Source of the DNA: Hedera helix
Taxonomy: Eukaryota; Streptophyta; Magnoliopsida; Apiales; Araliaceae
Reading direction: 5' to 3'
Length of the DNA stretch: 64,000 nt
Assembly: GCA_947179155.2 (NCBI GenBank)
Contig: OX359266.1
Coordinates: 13,654,098-13,718,097 of the forward strand
Each line of letters starts with the position of its first letter. Position 1 is the stretch's first letter. Positions 34,155 to 47,800 of the stretch are shown piece after piece. A program made the position numbers and the translations under genes. Below the pieces are notes generated by a model, which searched no databases, was not told the DNA's origin, and was given only the letters and a program-made list of their open reading frames with translations.

Positions 34155-37100
34155 TGTGACGCCCCCAAATCTAGGCTCACACAGCCCAAACTTGAGTCGT
34201 CAAAAGACTACAACAAAAATATTACAACAAAGTACAACGTACAATAATACAGTGTATAATAATACACAACTAAGTCTTCACTATTATTGCCACACTATTT
34301 TACAACACGTGAAGACTAGGATAGCTATTCCTCGGACTCTCACTCCATCCCCCGGCTAGACCCCGTTACGTTTTCATCTCCTGTTGAAAAACAATGGAAC
34401 AAACGAAAGGGTGAGCTCAAATAGCCCAGTAAGAAATATCATGACTAAGATAATGACGAATAATTTATCATTAGCCTTCAACAGTTGAGTTCTTGATAGA
34501 ATACAATAGACTACAAGGTTTATATCAAAAACTGCAGTTAAATTCTTGAACAATATTCAGATCAATAATAGCAGCGGAATGAGCAATCTATTAGAAGAAT
34601 AATGCATACTATAATGTCCACTCGCTTCTCTTTTTTGTAAAATATCATCAACTTTTATCATCTGAAATACCATTAGTCAAAATAATACAACTTCACAGTT
34701 CCTGGTCATAATCGTGCAGATCAACAGTTCATCTTTGCACTACGGGCCAAAGACATTCAATATAACACCAACGGTCATGATTATACCAGATTCAGCCTTT
34801 GGTCATAATCATACCAACCAACAGTTCATCTTTGCACTACGGGCCAAAGAGAACATTCACCACGTGCCATAAAAGACACCGAACAGATGTATCGCCTTTA
34901 ACCTAGTATATCGTCTTTAACCTATCATCTGTTCAACAATTATATCACATCTGTGCCCCCGGCCACAGATATTCACAACAGCTTGATTCTTGATGATTAA
35001 TACAAATAACAGTGATACAAATGATGAACAGAAGAACAGGATAAACAATAAGTATCGAAAGTTTACTTTGTGCAGATTCAAATAATGTCCAAATTGCCAA
35101 CATGATGTGGAGTGAAATTTAAAAATGATATTCAAGATCCACAGTTCAGAATAACGTTTACAGTTCAATAGAAATGTTCAGAAAATAGGAAGGTTCAGTT
35201 GAAATAATGAAATTCAACTATTATGGAACATATAATATTTTCAGGAATTATAGAAGCAATAGTTCCATAATAAGTTTCGATTTAGGTCTATGAAAGAAAA
35301 TAATATCCCTTACCGTAGCAGGTTTGATTAACAAAGGGTGAAGGGAATTAATATCCCTTACCATAGTAAGTTTGAATAATGGAAGATGAAAAAGATGGTA
35401 TCCCTTATGAGTATAAAGGAAAATGATATCACTTACGAATATGGAATAAAAGTGTCATGTGATAATTCTGTAGACAAATTATTTCCACACGAGACAAATA
35501 AAAAGGGTTATTCACCAACAGGCGGTAATCCGCGCCGTAAGGTTATTCCCATCAATTTGAATACGAATAGTTATTCACCAAACAGGCAATAATTCGCGCC
35601 GTAAGGTTATTCCCATCAATTTGAATACGAAGAGTTATTCACCAAACAGGCGATAATCCGCACCGTAAGGTTATTCTCAAAGATTAATAAGGAATGAATA
35701 CAAAAGGTTATTCACCAACAGGCGGTAAACCGCGCCGTAAGGTTATTCCCACAATTTAATACATGGAAATAAATGGCACAAGAAAGAAACGATATTATTT
35801 TCGAGAATCAAAGAATGATAATCCCTTCAAGTAAGAAAGAAAATAATATCCATTTATGATGATGAAAAGAATGATACCCCTTACCTTAACACGTGACTGG
35901 ATATTGATTTAAATGAGGTTGATCAACCTATATATTTTTAATAAAATTAGTAATTACCACATATAAATTTCAAAGTGTATGATAATTCGTATAATATGAA
36001 CTATCAAAATTATATATATTTAACATAATTTTTGTAGTATAATATAACTACTTTAAAATAGTTTTTAAAATAATATTCCAAAATAAATCTTCCAAAGAAA
36101 GCTTTTAAAAATGAAACTTCTCAAAGAAGAGTCTTCTAAGGGAAGATTTGTGAATACCGTGAAAAATAGGAATTTATAAAATTACTACTATTTAATAAAA
36201 GACTTACTTGAAAAATTCCTGCACTCCTTTTGGCTTTCAAACTCTCAAAATAAGCTTACTATTCTCAGAGAAAACTCATAAAATTCTTATAGAAAAATTT
36301 TATGTTTTAGGTGTGATTTTTCTATTCAGTTGAGCAAGCTATTTATAGGAGAAAATTTTCACTATGCGTGGTAGGTGAGCACTGGCGTGCTGCACGCCAG
36401 TGCTGAATATTTTCAGCACGCAGCCGCTGGCTGCTTTTCCTTCCTGCACATTTTTGTGCAAATTTTTTTCAAGTGGGTCCTACAGGGGCCCACATGTTAC
36501 TATTCACGTTACTATTTCAAATAGTAAAATTAATAATTTTTTATTTATTTATTTATTTATTTATTTATTCTTCCTGTGGGTCCAACATATAAAATAATGC
36601 TACAACAATAATTCAACAATAATGTAATAAACACGTTACAGATTATTATTAATTTAATAATATAAATTACAGTATATTTGCTACTGTGACAATTATTAGA
36701 TTCAATAATTTTAAAAACAGTGCAGCAACAATTATTGAGTCAATGATATGAAATATAGTGTAATGACAATTATTGAATCAATAATGCAAAATACTGTGTA
36801 ACAACAATAATTGAATTGATAATATAAAATATTATGCAGTGACAATTATTGATGAAATGATGCGCAACAGTTACGGTGTCAATTATCAGACCAATAATAT
36901 GAGACACTGTGCAATACCGTGTGCTACAGAAAAATACTATAAATTACCGTATGCTACTATTCTTTTATCACCGGTATTTTAACAGTTAACATCGTTGACT
37001 ATTTTTATATAAAAAGGTTACTTCTGTCGTTTTCTATATCCGACAATTATTCCGTTGTGGGGTCCACCAATAATTTGTTATTTCGGCGCCGTCGTACGGC

Positions 37101-37258
37101 CCGAATATTCCCCGACAAAACGAATATTGTCCGACAAAATAAAATTTGCACATAACATCCTTAACTTTCAATTTTGTCAATTTAACCATTTACTGTTTCA
37201 AGAAAAATATATATGAAGAAAAATTAAATTTTGTATTTCATAAATTCGGGGTCTTACA
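34155..37258 (-). repeat. LTR 3 (5' LTR of the whole array)
   Basis: It is 3104 bp and identical by eye to LTR 1 except T at 34914 where LTR1 has C at 19025. The adjoining ATTTA at 37259-37263 is the right-hand target duplication. Confidence 0.95.
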
Positions 37259-37263
37259 ATTTA

Positions 37264-38293
37264 TCCTTTATTAATCCATAATTAAAATAATCTTTAATAT
37301 TATTTTAATTGTTTAGGTCTCATTAATTCATAATTAAAATAATCTATAATATTATTTTAATTATTTATACTTTATTGGTTCACAATTAAAATAATCTTTA
37401 ATATTATTTTAATTGTTTATTATTTATTAACTCACAAATAAAATAATTTTAATTATTATTTTATTTTTTTATTATTATTTTATTTTATTATTATTATTTA
37501 TTTTATTTTATTTATCCGAATCGGGTCAAATCCGACCAAGTCAACCCAACTGGTTGGCCCCGGGTTTGACTAACCCGATCAATTGAGGAACCAGACCGGC
37601 GCGGGGCGCGCCAGGTCATCAAATTTCTTTTCTTCCCATTTTTTGATTTTTCGAACTTTGTATCTTTTATCTCCTTTTTGTTCCACATAATTACCACTTG
37701 TTTAATGCTCATCTAAATGAGTTCATAGATGGTTTATAACTAGTTTATAACATGTTTTACCAACAATTAAGAGTTTCATACCAAATCAAATGCACTTAAT
37801 GTTCAAGAACATGGATCATAACTTTTAGGTTTTTATCATCAAAACTTTTTTTTCTTAAGAAATTCATAACAAATTCATTTCAACTTATTTTTTTATCGTT
37901 CGACTTGGATTATCTTCGTATCTTTTAGCTTTACAATATGTGATTTAAAAATTTCATAAACAATATACATAACTAAGTTTACACACTAGTAAAACTCATG
38001 TTTAACATGATAAACCCTAACACATACTCATATGCATACACATGACACTTCTAAGCTATTTAACACATACTAATCACATATCCTCCTTCATAAAACCATC
38101 TTTATGCCTTCGGAATCCATCATGATTCCCACACACAAAATCCTCTCACAATTAAGCATGCATAGCTATACTAAAACTTAAATATACCATATTAACTACA
38201 GAGTTGAGGTTATATTATTTTTATACCTTCTTGAGTCTTTCCTTCTCTTTGATATGAAGATTGTTAGAGACTCCACTTCTCCTTACTTGATAC
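37264..38293 (-). repeat. older gypsy-type LTR, part 2
   Basis: It continues the low-complexity AATAAAATAATC-type sequence that ends at 18265 on the other side of the young array. No gene is recognised. The short open frame at 37512-37712 has no known domain. Confidence 0.5.
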
Positions 38294-38877
38294 TAGGGGT
38301 GAGTAAGGAACCGAATTATCCCCGAAACTGCATCAAAAACAGCACAAATTGAACCAATTAAAACCGCACCAACGATTCTAGTGTATGCGACGGTTTTAGG
38401 TGGGTTAAAAAATCGCAAATGCAGTTTGGGTTTGGTTTTTAGGCAAAACTGCATGCAATAAACCGCACCACACCATGTACTATCAAAATGGAGCATATCA
38501 AGAAGCATTATTATAATGTACAAACATTTGAAATTATCCCAAATTAAAATTATCTCTGTTTAGATTTTTCATATGTAAAGAGATAACATTATTCATGTTT
38601 TCAGGTTAAATTTTGTCTTTGTTTAGACAAAACATTATAAGTAAAGTTGTGTACAATTATGTGTTATCAAAATGATATTTAATATTATATGATGCTAAAT
38701 TGCATAAAATTTAATTATTTCAATTGGTTTTGGAACCGAAATCGCACCAAATGAAACCGCACCGCACTAATCACAAGCGGTTTCATGTGCAATTTTGAAT
38801 TTGTCAAATCGCACTTAAGCGATTTCATGTGCAATTTGGGCTTCAAACTACACCAAACCGCATCATGCTCTCCCCTA
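38294..38877. mobile_element. hAT-type nonautonomous element (MITE), 584 bp
   Basis: The left end is TAGGGGTGAG and the right end is CTCTCCCCTA, which are 10-bp terminal inverted repeats with one mismatch. CTTGATAC is duplicated on both sides (38286-38293 and 38878-38885). An 8-bp duplication with a TAGGG-type terminus is characteristic of hAT elements. Inside are many AACCGCACC/GCGGTTT-type motifs in both orientations and no transposase. The open frame 38293-38523 is an artefact of these motifs. Confidence 0.85.
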
Positions 38878-39185
38878 CTTGATACCAAGCTTTTCTTCCT
38901 CCTCTAGAACTCAATGTTGCAAGAGTTTCCCTTAGGTTTTTTCTAATTTCTGTCAAGCTCTCTTTTATCTCTATACTAAAACTTAACCAAAAGAAGCAAA
39001 CTTTGTAAAATGAATTAAGAGCCCTTATTTATAGAAAAATCTCATGTACATATACATGTATCAATACATGTACAAATACATGTATAAAATACCACCAACT
39101 ACTTAATAACCAAGGGTGAAAGCTAAGTTGGTAAAAATAATTAATTACCTCCATGCTTAGCCATACCCTTTGAAAGTCCAATAAT
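38878..39185 (-). repeat. older gypsy-type LTR, part 3 with TATA box
   Basis: It resumes after the MITE. The minus strand has TCTATAAATAAGGGC at 39025-39039, followed in the transcript direction by leader-like sequence, as expected for an LTR promoter. A copia LTR begins at about 39186, so the U3 start of this LTR is missing. Confidence 0.5.
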
Positions 39186-41860
39186 AATCTAGAAGGAGTG
39201 TTGAATAGATTATTACCAATTTAAAATTATCTTAGTATTTTTAAAATTTTTGATTAATTAAATTGTAGTGTAATAAATTAATATGCAAGACAGTAAAAAT
39301 TCAATCACATAATGCACATAAATTTATCTGGTTCACAACTTACAACTCGGGTAGGTTGCTACATCCAGTCTCAAGCTCCTCTCTAGGACTTGAGAACCTA
39401 TTACTATCAGTAATAAATTTTCCTTCAATAGGCGGAGAAGTCTTTACAAAGTTTTATAGAAAAAAAATTAGCTATTCATACAACTAATTTTCTTGGACAG
39501 CAACTCACCGCTCCTTCCTCAAATGTAGATGTTCATCCTAGCCTTGCTTTACAATTTAGTCTCAAAACAAGAAGTCGACTCCTCACCTCACAAGTACACT
39601 AGAGACCCAACTACTCGTTGACCTCTCTAAGACTCTGATCTTAGTCAAATGATCACTCTTTTTTTCTCATAAATTTAAAGATAACTAACTCACACTTTGT
39701 TTTACAATCTGGGCTTACTCAAAGAATCACTCTTTTTTTCTCATAGAAATATAAAATCAATAAACTAACATTTTTCAATAAATGATGGTTTTTGAAAGAT
39801 ACTTCTTAAATAAGAAGATATATATTTTTAGTGTAAATATAAAAGTTTAAATAACTTTTATAGTAAATGATAATGCTTCTGTGCAAGCAGATATAATTAA
39901 TTATATTAGTGATATAAAAAGCTTAAATAACTTTTATATTATGCAACAAATATTTTATGAATAGATGAATTTTGTGTTAAATACTTGTGATGACAAATAT
40001 CAAGTATGACAGATAAAATAGTTAATTAATACTTGATATAACAAATAAATTTGTCTTACTCAAATCTATATATATATTGATATATTTGATCTATGATGTG
40101 ATCACTTTGAATAAGGCTACTTAGTGATACTTGATTAATAAGTCCCTCATTTAGGAAAAATATTATCACCCTGTCGATACTAAGTATTAAACCAAACTTA
40201 AAGCTTCGCAATTATGATTTATATAAAAATTAATTTATATAAATCACTATATCAATAAAAGGTTTTCTAGAAACTCGATTAATAAGTCCCTCGTTTAAGA
40301 AGAATATTATTACCAAGTCAGAATCTAAACTCAAACTTTTTATTTGATATAATAAAAGAAATATAAATATATATATATATATATATATAACAATTTATAT
40401 TTTTATATCTATAAATATAAATGAGTATGAGATAATACAAATAATATCAATCAATATTTTATCTCAAATACTTTGATTAATTTTTCTCTTTAAATAAAGA
40501 TAATAATTTTAAGTAGAAGAGATGATTGAAAGCTGTTTAGAGAGAGTATGGAGGCAAGGAGAAGATAAAAGTATGTTTAGAAGAGAAGTTTGAAAGCTGC
40601 TTTGAGAGATATTTTTAAAAAAAACTTGACATGAGCAATACAAATATCTTAGATCTAAAATCAAAATGAAATAAAAGTATATGGAAGTATGTTTTAGAGG
40701 AGTGAAAGATCAGTTGATCGGTTTAAATTCATCCGAATCTTCATGAAAAATAATCCAAGACATTTTGAAAATCAAAATTTTGAGAGATTTTATGGAGAGA
40801 GAGAAAGCATAAACAGTAGAAAATAGAAATTGAGAGAATACTGAGGAAAGAGAGAACGGGGAAAGAAAAATGAAAATAAAATTTGAATTTTACTTTTTAT
40901 ATTTTGACTTACCTGAATGATCCAATGGCCAAAAACAAATCCTTTCAAGATGGAGGGTTGAAATTTGATCTGTCCGTTTAAATTCTTGACTGACCCGTGA
41001 CTTTTGATTTGGTTGATGGGAATTAAGTTGATTTGATCAAACGGCAGATAAGTTGAATCTGTGTGCTTGCTTATGATTGTTCCATCTTAGTTACCACAGA
41101 TAGAGTCATTTAACCGTTGGATTCATCAAATAAGGATTCAGATTAAATATAAAAAAACATACTTTTAACTATATAAACATATAACCGTATATATATAGTA
41201 GTAAAACTTTAAGCCACATACATTTATAGTTACCATAAAAATAATATATATGCTTATAATTCTTAATAGTAAAAATATACAAAAAAATTAAAGTATTAAT
41301 AACAAAAAAATATGCTTAAAAAATAAAAGAAATTATCGTGTATATATATATATATATATTACAAAATATCAAGTCTCGGGTAAGGCTAGTCATGTAGGAC
41401 TCTTTTATTAAAAGTAGCAGTAATGCTTTTAGGCTGCATTCATTGTACTATATTTATGATCATTCGGAAAACTAATAGCATGCAACTGATAATAGCTTCT
41501 GTCTCTTATTAGAATATAGTTGGGTCTCTCAAATTTGGAGCAACTTGTATGTAATAGTAAGCTTAAAAAAAACTTAGAATTCCAACACAATTTTTTTTTT
41601 AAATGTAAGTATAGAATAATGTATGTGTATCGAAAAAATATATAGTTAAAATAAGTATATATTAATGTGTCATATTTTTCAACAATTTAAGGTTTTATTA
41701 TAAAAGAAAATGAATTGATATGAAATAGTATGTATACTTATATATATAGAAACAAAATAAATATGGCAACAGTAACGAAAAATTTATTATATATTAACCA
41801 TGTAAACCTGAAATCACATGTGTTAGAAACCGTAAGTAGTTATTAGAAAAAATATAGCAT
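39186..41860 (-). repeat. probable 3' LTR region of the minus-strand copia element
   Basis: The left edge, CTAGAAGGAGTGTTGAATAG at about 39191, matches the kind of end seen at 13890 in the copia solo LTR (CTAGAAGGGGGGTTAAATAG). A related ~60-bp segment with TTGATTAATAAGTCCCTC is repeated near 40130 and 40277. The position downstream of pol on the minus strand fits a 3' LTR. A clear TG start and polypurine tract at the pol side were not found. No gene is present, and an (AT)n run lies at 41342-41360. Confidence 0.45.
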
Positions 41861-41869
41861 TCCTAAATC

Positions 41870-44863
41870 TATATGTAATTTGCAAAAATCTGGCAGAACT
41901 CAATGGCTTAGTAAATATATCAGCAATATTTAAATTTGTATCAATATGATCTAATTTAATGCTGGAATTGTTCACATGATCACGTAAAAAAGATGTCTGA
42001 CATCTATATGTTTTGATCTAGTATGCAATACAGTATTTTTACTTAGATTAATAGCACTGGTATTATCACATAATATAGATACACAATCAAATTTTAAATT
42101 ATAATCAGTAAGAGTCTATTTCATCCATAATATATGTGCACAACATTATACAACAGCTATGTACTCTGCTTCAATGGTTGAAATAGATACTAAGTTTTGT
42201 TTCTTAGAGAACCAAGAAACTAAATAACCACCTAGAAACTGACAAGTGCCACTTGTACTTTTACGATCAACATGATGTCCGACATAGTCAGATTGTGAAA
42301 AGCAGACAAGATCAAATGGTTGACCTTTAGGATACCATAGTCCTAAGTTTATGGTTCATTTAAGATATCTAAAAATTCTTTTTACGGTAACCAAATGTGA
42401 TTCTTTAGGATTTGACTGAAATCTAGCGCATTTACAGACACTGAACATAATGTCTAGTCTGCTAGCAGTGATATACAGTTAACTTCTAATCATTCCTCAA
42501 TATTTCTTTGTGTCAACACTTTTTCATTTTCATCAGTAATTAATTTATCAATAGTTGACATAGGAGTATTAAGATGTTTTATAGAATCTAAACCAAATTT
42601 CTTAATCATGTCCTTGCAATATTTAGATTGAGAGGTATGAATACCTTTTTCACCTTATTTTATTTGCAACCTAGGAAGAAGTTTAATTCTCTCATCATGC
42701 TCATTTCAAATTCCTTACTCATGCTTTCTCAAAACTTATTGCACGTAGTAATGTTAGTAGAACCAAAAACAATGTCATAAACATAAATTTGAATAATAAG
42801 AATATCATCATTTTTGTGTTTAGTAAACAAAGTGGTATCGACAGCTCCTCTTTTAAAATCATTTTCAAGCAAAAATTTACTTAATCATTCATACTATGCT
42901 CTGGGGGGGGGGGGGGGGGGGGGCTGCTTTAAACCATATAAAGCTTTATGTAATTTATAAACATGATCAAGATGATCAAAATCTTTAAAATCAAGAGGTT
43001 GTTTAACATAAATTCTTCAATAACTCTATTTAAAAATGCATATTTGACATCCATTTGAAACAGTTTAAAATCTGTATGACATGCATAGGCTAACAATATA
43101 CGTATAGACTTAATTCTAACAACAGGAGCACAAGTTTCATCATAATCAACACCTTCAAGTTGATTATATCTTTGTGCAACTAACCTTGCCTTATTGCGTA
43201 TGATTGTTCCATTTTCATCGATTTTGTTTCGAAACACCCACCGGGTTCCAATAATGAAAGTATCCACAGGTTCTGGAACTAGTTCCCAGACTTTGTTTTT
43301 GGTGAACTGTTCAACTCTTCTTGCATAACAATCCAATCTTCATTAAGTAATGCATCTTATATATTTTTAGGCTCAATTTGAGATAAGAGGGACAAATGAC
43401 CAACCAAGTAGTGTGCTTGTGATCAAGTAAGGATACCTTTATCCAACTCTTCAATAACATTTTCTAAAGGATGATTTTTAACAATATGTGAATCTTTAGG
43501 CAAGTCATTTAACTGAGGAATGGGAATTTCAAGAGGGTTTTCATTGACAGGTGGAGAAGTATTATCTAGTTTTCATTTCTCCATATTTCTACGAATATTT
43601 TCAATGACAAGGTCATTATCCACTAACTCTTTATATTTGAGAGGTGATTGAGACTCGTCAAAAGTTATATTCATTAACTCCTCAATAACTAGACTTCTTT
43701 TGTTGAAAACTCTTTATGATTTACTATTAAGTGAATATCCCAAAAATATTCATTCATCAGATTTGGGATCAAACTTTGACAAATGTCCTTTTGTATTTAA
43801 AATAAAGCATTTGCTTCCAAAAATACGAAAATAATTTATTTTTATTGGTCTTAATAAGACTCGGTTTAAAATATAACAGAACGTTGCCGCTGCTTCAGCC
43901 CAAAAATGTTTAGGAAGACGATATTTATTTAACATAGTATTAACCATTTCTTGTAGGGTTCAAGTTTACTTTCAACCACACCATTTTACTGTGGTGTATA
44001 AGGAGCAGAACAAATATGACTTATACCGCACTCATCACAGAACGTAATAAAATTAGAATTGTCAAATTCTCTTCTGTGATCAGAACGAATATAAATAATA
44101 GAATTTTCCTATTGATTTTGAATTTTCTTGCACAATGCAGAAAAAGAATTTATAGCTTCATTTTTAAATTTTAGAAAATTAACCCATGTAAATCGAGAAT
44201 AGTCATAAACCAAAACTAGAATGTATACAGCACCACCCATGCTATGTTTAGGAATAGGTCCTACAAGGTCCATATGTAAGAGTTCTAGAAGTGGTGAGGT
44301 AGATACTGTGAGTTTGGTTTTGTGAGATGCATGTATTTTTTTTTTCCAATTCACAAGCTTCACAAATATGATCTTTTAAAAACTTTAGTTTTAGAAGACC
44401 ACAAACGCGTTCTTTAAATGCAATGTTACATAATCTACGATGCCAAAGCCATAGATCATCATTAGCAAAAACTAGACAAATATTATCCATGTGAGAATAT
44501 GCATCTAGGTCACATGTGTATACATTTTAATTTCATGGACACAATAAAATCAATTTTCCAGTTTGATTAAATATGGAATAATTTTGAGGGCTAAAAGATA
44601 TTTTAAAACCATTATCACATAGTTGACTAATAGATTGAAGATTATAGTCTAGTCCTGTGACTAATTGAACGTTTGAAATTTTTATGTATTTATTACTAAT
44701 ACTTTCAATTCTAATGACATTACCTTTGTTGCTCTCTCCAAAGGTTACTTTACCACAGTCTGCAGCTTGAATGTTGTTCATTTTTTATTTGTCTCCAATC
44801 ATATGTCTTGAACAACCACTATTAAGATACCATTTGATTTTACTAGAATCTACAGTTAGATAT
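41870..44863 (-). pseudogene. Ty1/copia pol, decayed (protease, integrase, RT, RNase H)
   Basis: On the minus strand, from the right, the order starts with protease-like WYLNSGCSRHM near 44790-44840. The catalytic DSG is NSG here. It continues with the GAG-pre-integrase segment LWHRRLCN and HICEACELEKK (44370-44460) and integrase LLHMDLVGPI with YDYSRFTWV (44109-44363). LPKHFWAEAA lies at 43750-43947. RT has VWELVPEP, TRWVFRNKIDENG, NKARLVAQ and FKLFQMDVKYAFLN (43045-43300). RNase H has DRKSTSGTCQFLGGYLVSWF near 42200-42270. Frameshifts (for example near 43017), stops after KQPP and a 21-base C run make it a pseudogene. The domain order PR-INT-RT-RH defines copia. Confidence 0.9.
42903..42923. 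repeat. G21 homopolymer in the copia RT
   Basis: Twenty-one G on the plus strand (C on the coding strand), at the point where copia RT normally reads LYGLKQ-P-RAWYE. The preceding codons give HKALYGLKQPP and the following ones give RA, stop, YE. Confidence 0.93.
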
Positions 44864-47800
44864 TGTAAGACCCCGAATTTTATGAAATATAAAATTTAAT
44901 TTTTCTTCATATATATTTTTCTGAAACAGTAAGTGGTTAAATCGATAAAGTTTAAAGTTAAGGATGTTATGTGCAAATTTTATTTTGTCGGACAATATTC
45001 GTTTTGTCGGGGAATATTTGTTTTGTCGGGGAATATTCGGGTCGTACGACGGCGCCGAAATAACAAATTATTGGTGGACCCCACAACGGAATATTTGTCG
45101 GATATAGAAAACGACAGAAGTAACCTTTTTAATAAAAATAGTCAACGGTGCTAACTGTTAAAATACCGGTGATAAAAGAATAGTAGCATACGGTAATTTA
45201 TGGTATTTTACTGTAGCATGCGGTACTCTACAGTACCACACGGTATTGCACAGTGTCTCATATTATTGACACCGTAACTGTTACGCATCATTTCATCAAT
45301 AATTGTCACTGCATAATATTTTATATTATCAATTCAATTATTGTTGCTACACAGTATTTTGCATTATTGATTCAATAATTGTCATTACACTGTATTTCAT
45401 ATCATTGAGTCAATAATTGTTGCTGCACTGTTTTTAAAATTATTGAACCTAATAATTGTCACAGTAGCAAATATACTGTAATTTAAATTATTAAATTAAT
45501 AATAATCTGTAACGTGTTTCTTACATTATTGTTGAATTAATGTTGTAGCATTATGTTATTATATATGAAAGACCCACATAAAAAAAATAAAAAAAAAATA
45601 AAAAAAAAAATAAAAAAAAATAATAATTTATTTTTACTATTTTAAATAGTAACCATGTGGACCCTCTGTGGGGGCCACATGAAATATAAACATGCAAATT
45701 GCTGAAGTTTGGTGATAAAGGCAGCAGCAGGCGGCTGCTGAAATCTTCAACACTGGCATGCGCACGCCAGTCACCAACCACGCACAGTGACCCTCCTTTT
45801 CTCCTATAAATAGGTTGCTCAGCTGAATAGAAAAATCACACCTAAAACATAAAATTTTTATATAAGAATTTTATGAGTTTTCTCTGAGAATAGTAAGGTT
45901 ATTTTGAGTGTTTGAAAGTCAAAAGGAGTGCAGGAATTTTTCAAGTAAGTCTTTTATTAAAGAGTAATAATTTCATAAATTCCTATTTTTCACGGTATTC
46001 ACAAATCTTCCCTTAGAAGACTCTTCTTTGAGAAGATTCATTTTTAAAAGCTTTCTTTGGAAGATTTATTTTGAAATATTATTTTAAAAGCTATTTTAAG
46101 TTGTTATATTATACTACAAAAATTATGTTAAATATATATAATTTTGATAGTTCATAATATATGAATTATCATACACCTTGAAATTTATATGTGGGAATTA
46201 CTAATTTTATTAAAAATATATAGGTTGATCAACCTCATTTAAATCAATATCCAGTCACGTGTTAAGGTAAGGAATATTATTCTTTTCACACTCTTAAATT
46301 TATTGCGGTAAGGAATACCATTCATTTCAAACTCTTAAATTTACTGTGGTAATGAATGTCATTTTTATTGGAATATCATCTTCTTTCATATTCTATCATT
46401 TAAACTTACCACGGTAAGGGATTATCATTCTTTGATTCTCGAAAATAATATCGTTTCTTTCTTGTGCCATTTATTTCCATGTATTAAATTGTGGGAATAA
46501 CCTTACGGCGCGGTTTACCGCCTGTTGGTGAATAACCTTTTGTATTCATTCCTTATTAATCTTTGAGAATAACCTTACGGTGCGGATTATCGCCTGTTTG
46601 GTGAATAACTCTTTGTATTCAAATTGATGGGAATAACCTTACGGCGCGGATTATCGCCTGTTTGGTGAATAACTATTCGTATTCAAATTGATGGGAATAA
46701 CCTTACGGTGCGGATTATCGCCTGTTTGGTGAATAACTCTTCGTGTTCAAATTCTATTAAATTGTGGGAATAACCTTACGGTGCGGATTACGCCTGTTTG
46801 GTGAATAACTATTCGTATTCAAATTGATGGGAATAACCTTACGGTGCGGATTATCGCTTGTTGGTGAATAACCCTTTTTATTTGTCTCGTGTGGAAATAA
46901 TTTGTCTACACGAATTATCACATGACACTTTTATTCCATATTCGTAAGTGATATCATTTTCCTTTATACTCATAAGGGATACCATCTTTTTCATCTTCCA
47001 TTATTCAAACTTACTATGGTAAGGGATATTAATTCCCTTCACCTTTTGTTAATCAAACCTGCTACGGTAAGGGATATTATTTTCTTCCATACACCTAAAT
47101 CGAAACTTATTATGGAACTATTGCTTCTATAATTCCTGAAAATATTATATGTTCCATAATAGTTGAATTTCATTAGTTCAACTGAACCTTCCTATTTTCT
47201 GAACATTTCTATTGAACTGTAATCGTTATTCTGAACTGTGGATCTTGAATATCATTTTTAAATTTCACTCCACATCATGTTGGCAATTTGGACATTATTT
47301 GAATCTGCACAAAGTAAACTTCCGATACTTATTGTTTATCCCGTTCTTTTGTTCATCATTTGTATCACTGTTATTTGTATTAATCATCAAGAATCAAACT
47401 GTTGTGAATATCTGTGGCCGGGGGCATAGATGTGATATAATTGTTGAACAGATGATAGGTTAAAGGCGATATACTAGGTTAAAGGCGATACATCTGTTCG
47501 GTGTCTTTTATGGCACGTGGTTAATGTTCTCTTTGGCCCGTAGTGCAAAGATGAACTGTTGATTGGTATGATTATGACCAAAGGCTGAATCTGGTATAAT
47601 CATGACCGTTGGTGTTATATTAAATGTCTTTGGCCCGTAGTGCAAATATGAACTGTTGATCTGCATGATTATGATCAGGAACTGTGAATTTTTATTATCA
47701 TGACTAATGGTATTTCAGATGATAAAAGTTGATGATATTTTTACAAAAAAGAGAAGCGAGTGGACATTATAGTCTGCATTATTCTTCTAATAGATTGCTC

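Larger units (their letters stand above)
18266..37258 (-). mobile_element. tandem Ty3/gypsy chromovirus array LTR-int-LTR-int-LTR
   Basis: Three LTRs of 3104 bp (18266-21369, 26210-29313, 34155-37258) alternate with internal regions of 4840 bp (21370-26209) and 4841 bp (29314-34154), all reading on the minus strand. ATTTA lies immediately outside both ends, at 18261-18265 and 37259-37263, so the array shares a single target-site duplication. By eye, LTR1 and LTR3 differ at one site. The central LTR has at least three private changes, and the internal regions differ at roughly nine sites. The likely origin is one recent insertion followed by unequal recombination between LTRs. An assembly or haplotype duplication is the main alternative. 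Confidence 0.92.

Noticed and set aside
39186..39260. Continuation of the plus-strand copia LTR from 16673 at this point
   Set aside because: The sequence here is the end of a copia LTR in the opposite orientation, so it belongs to the minus-strand element. The match to the missing half is at 58 kb instead.
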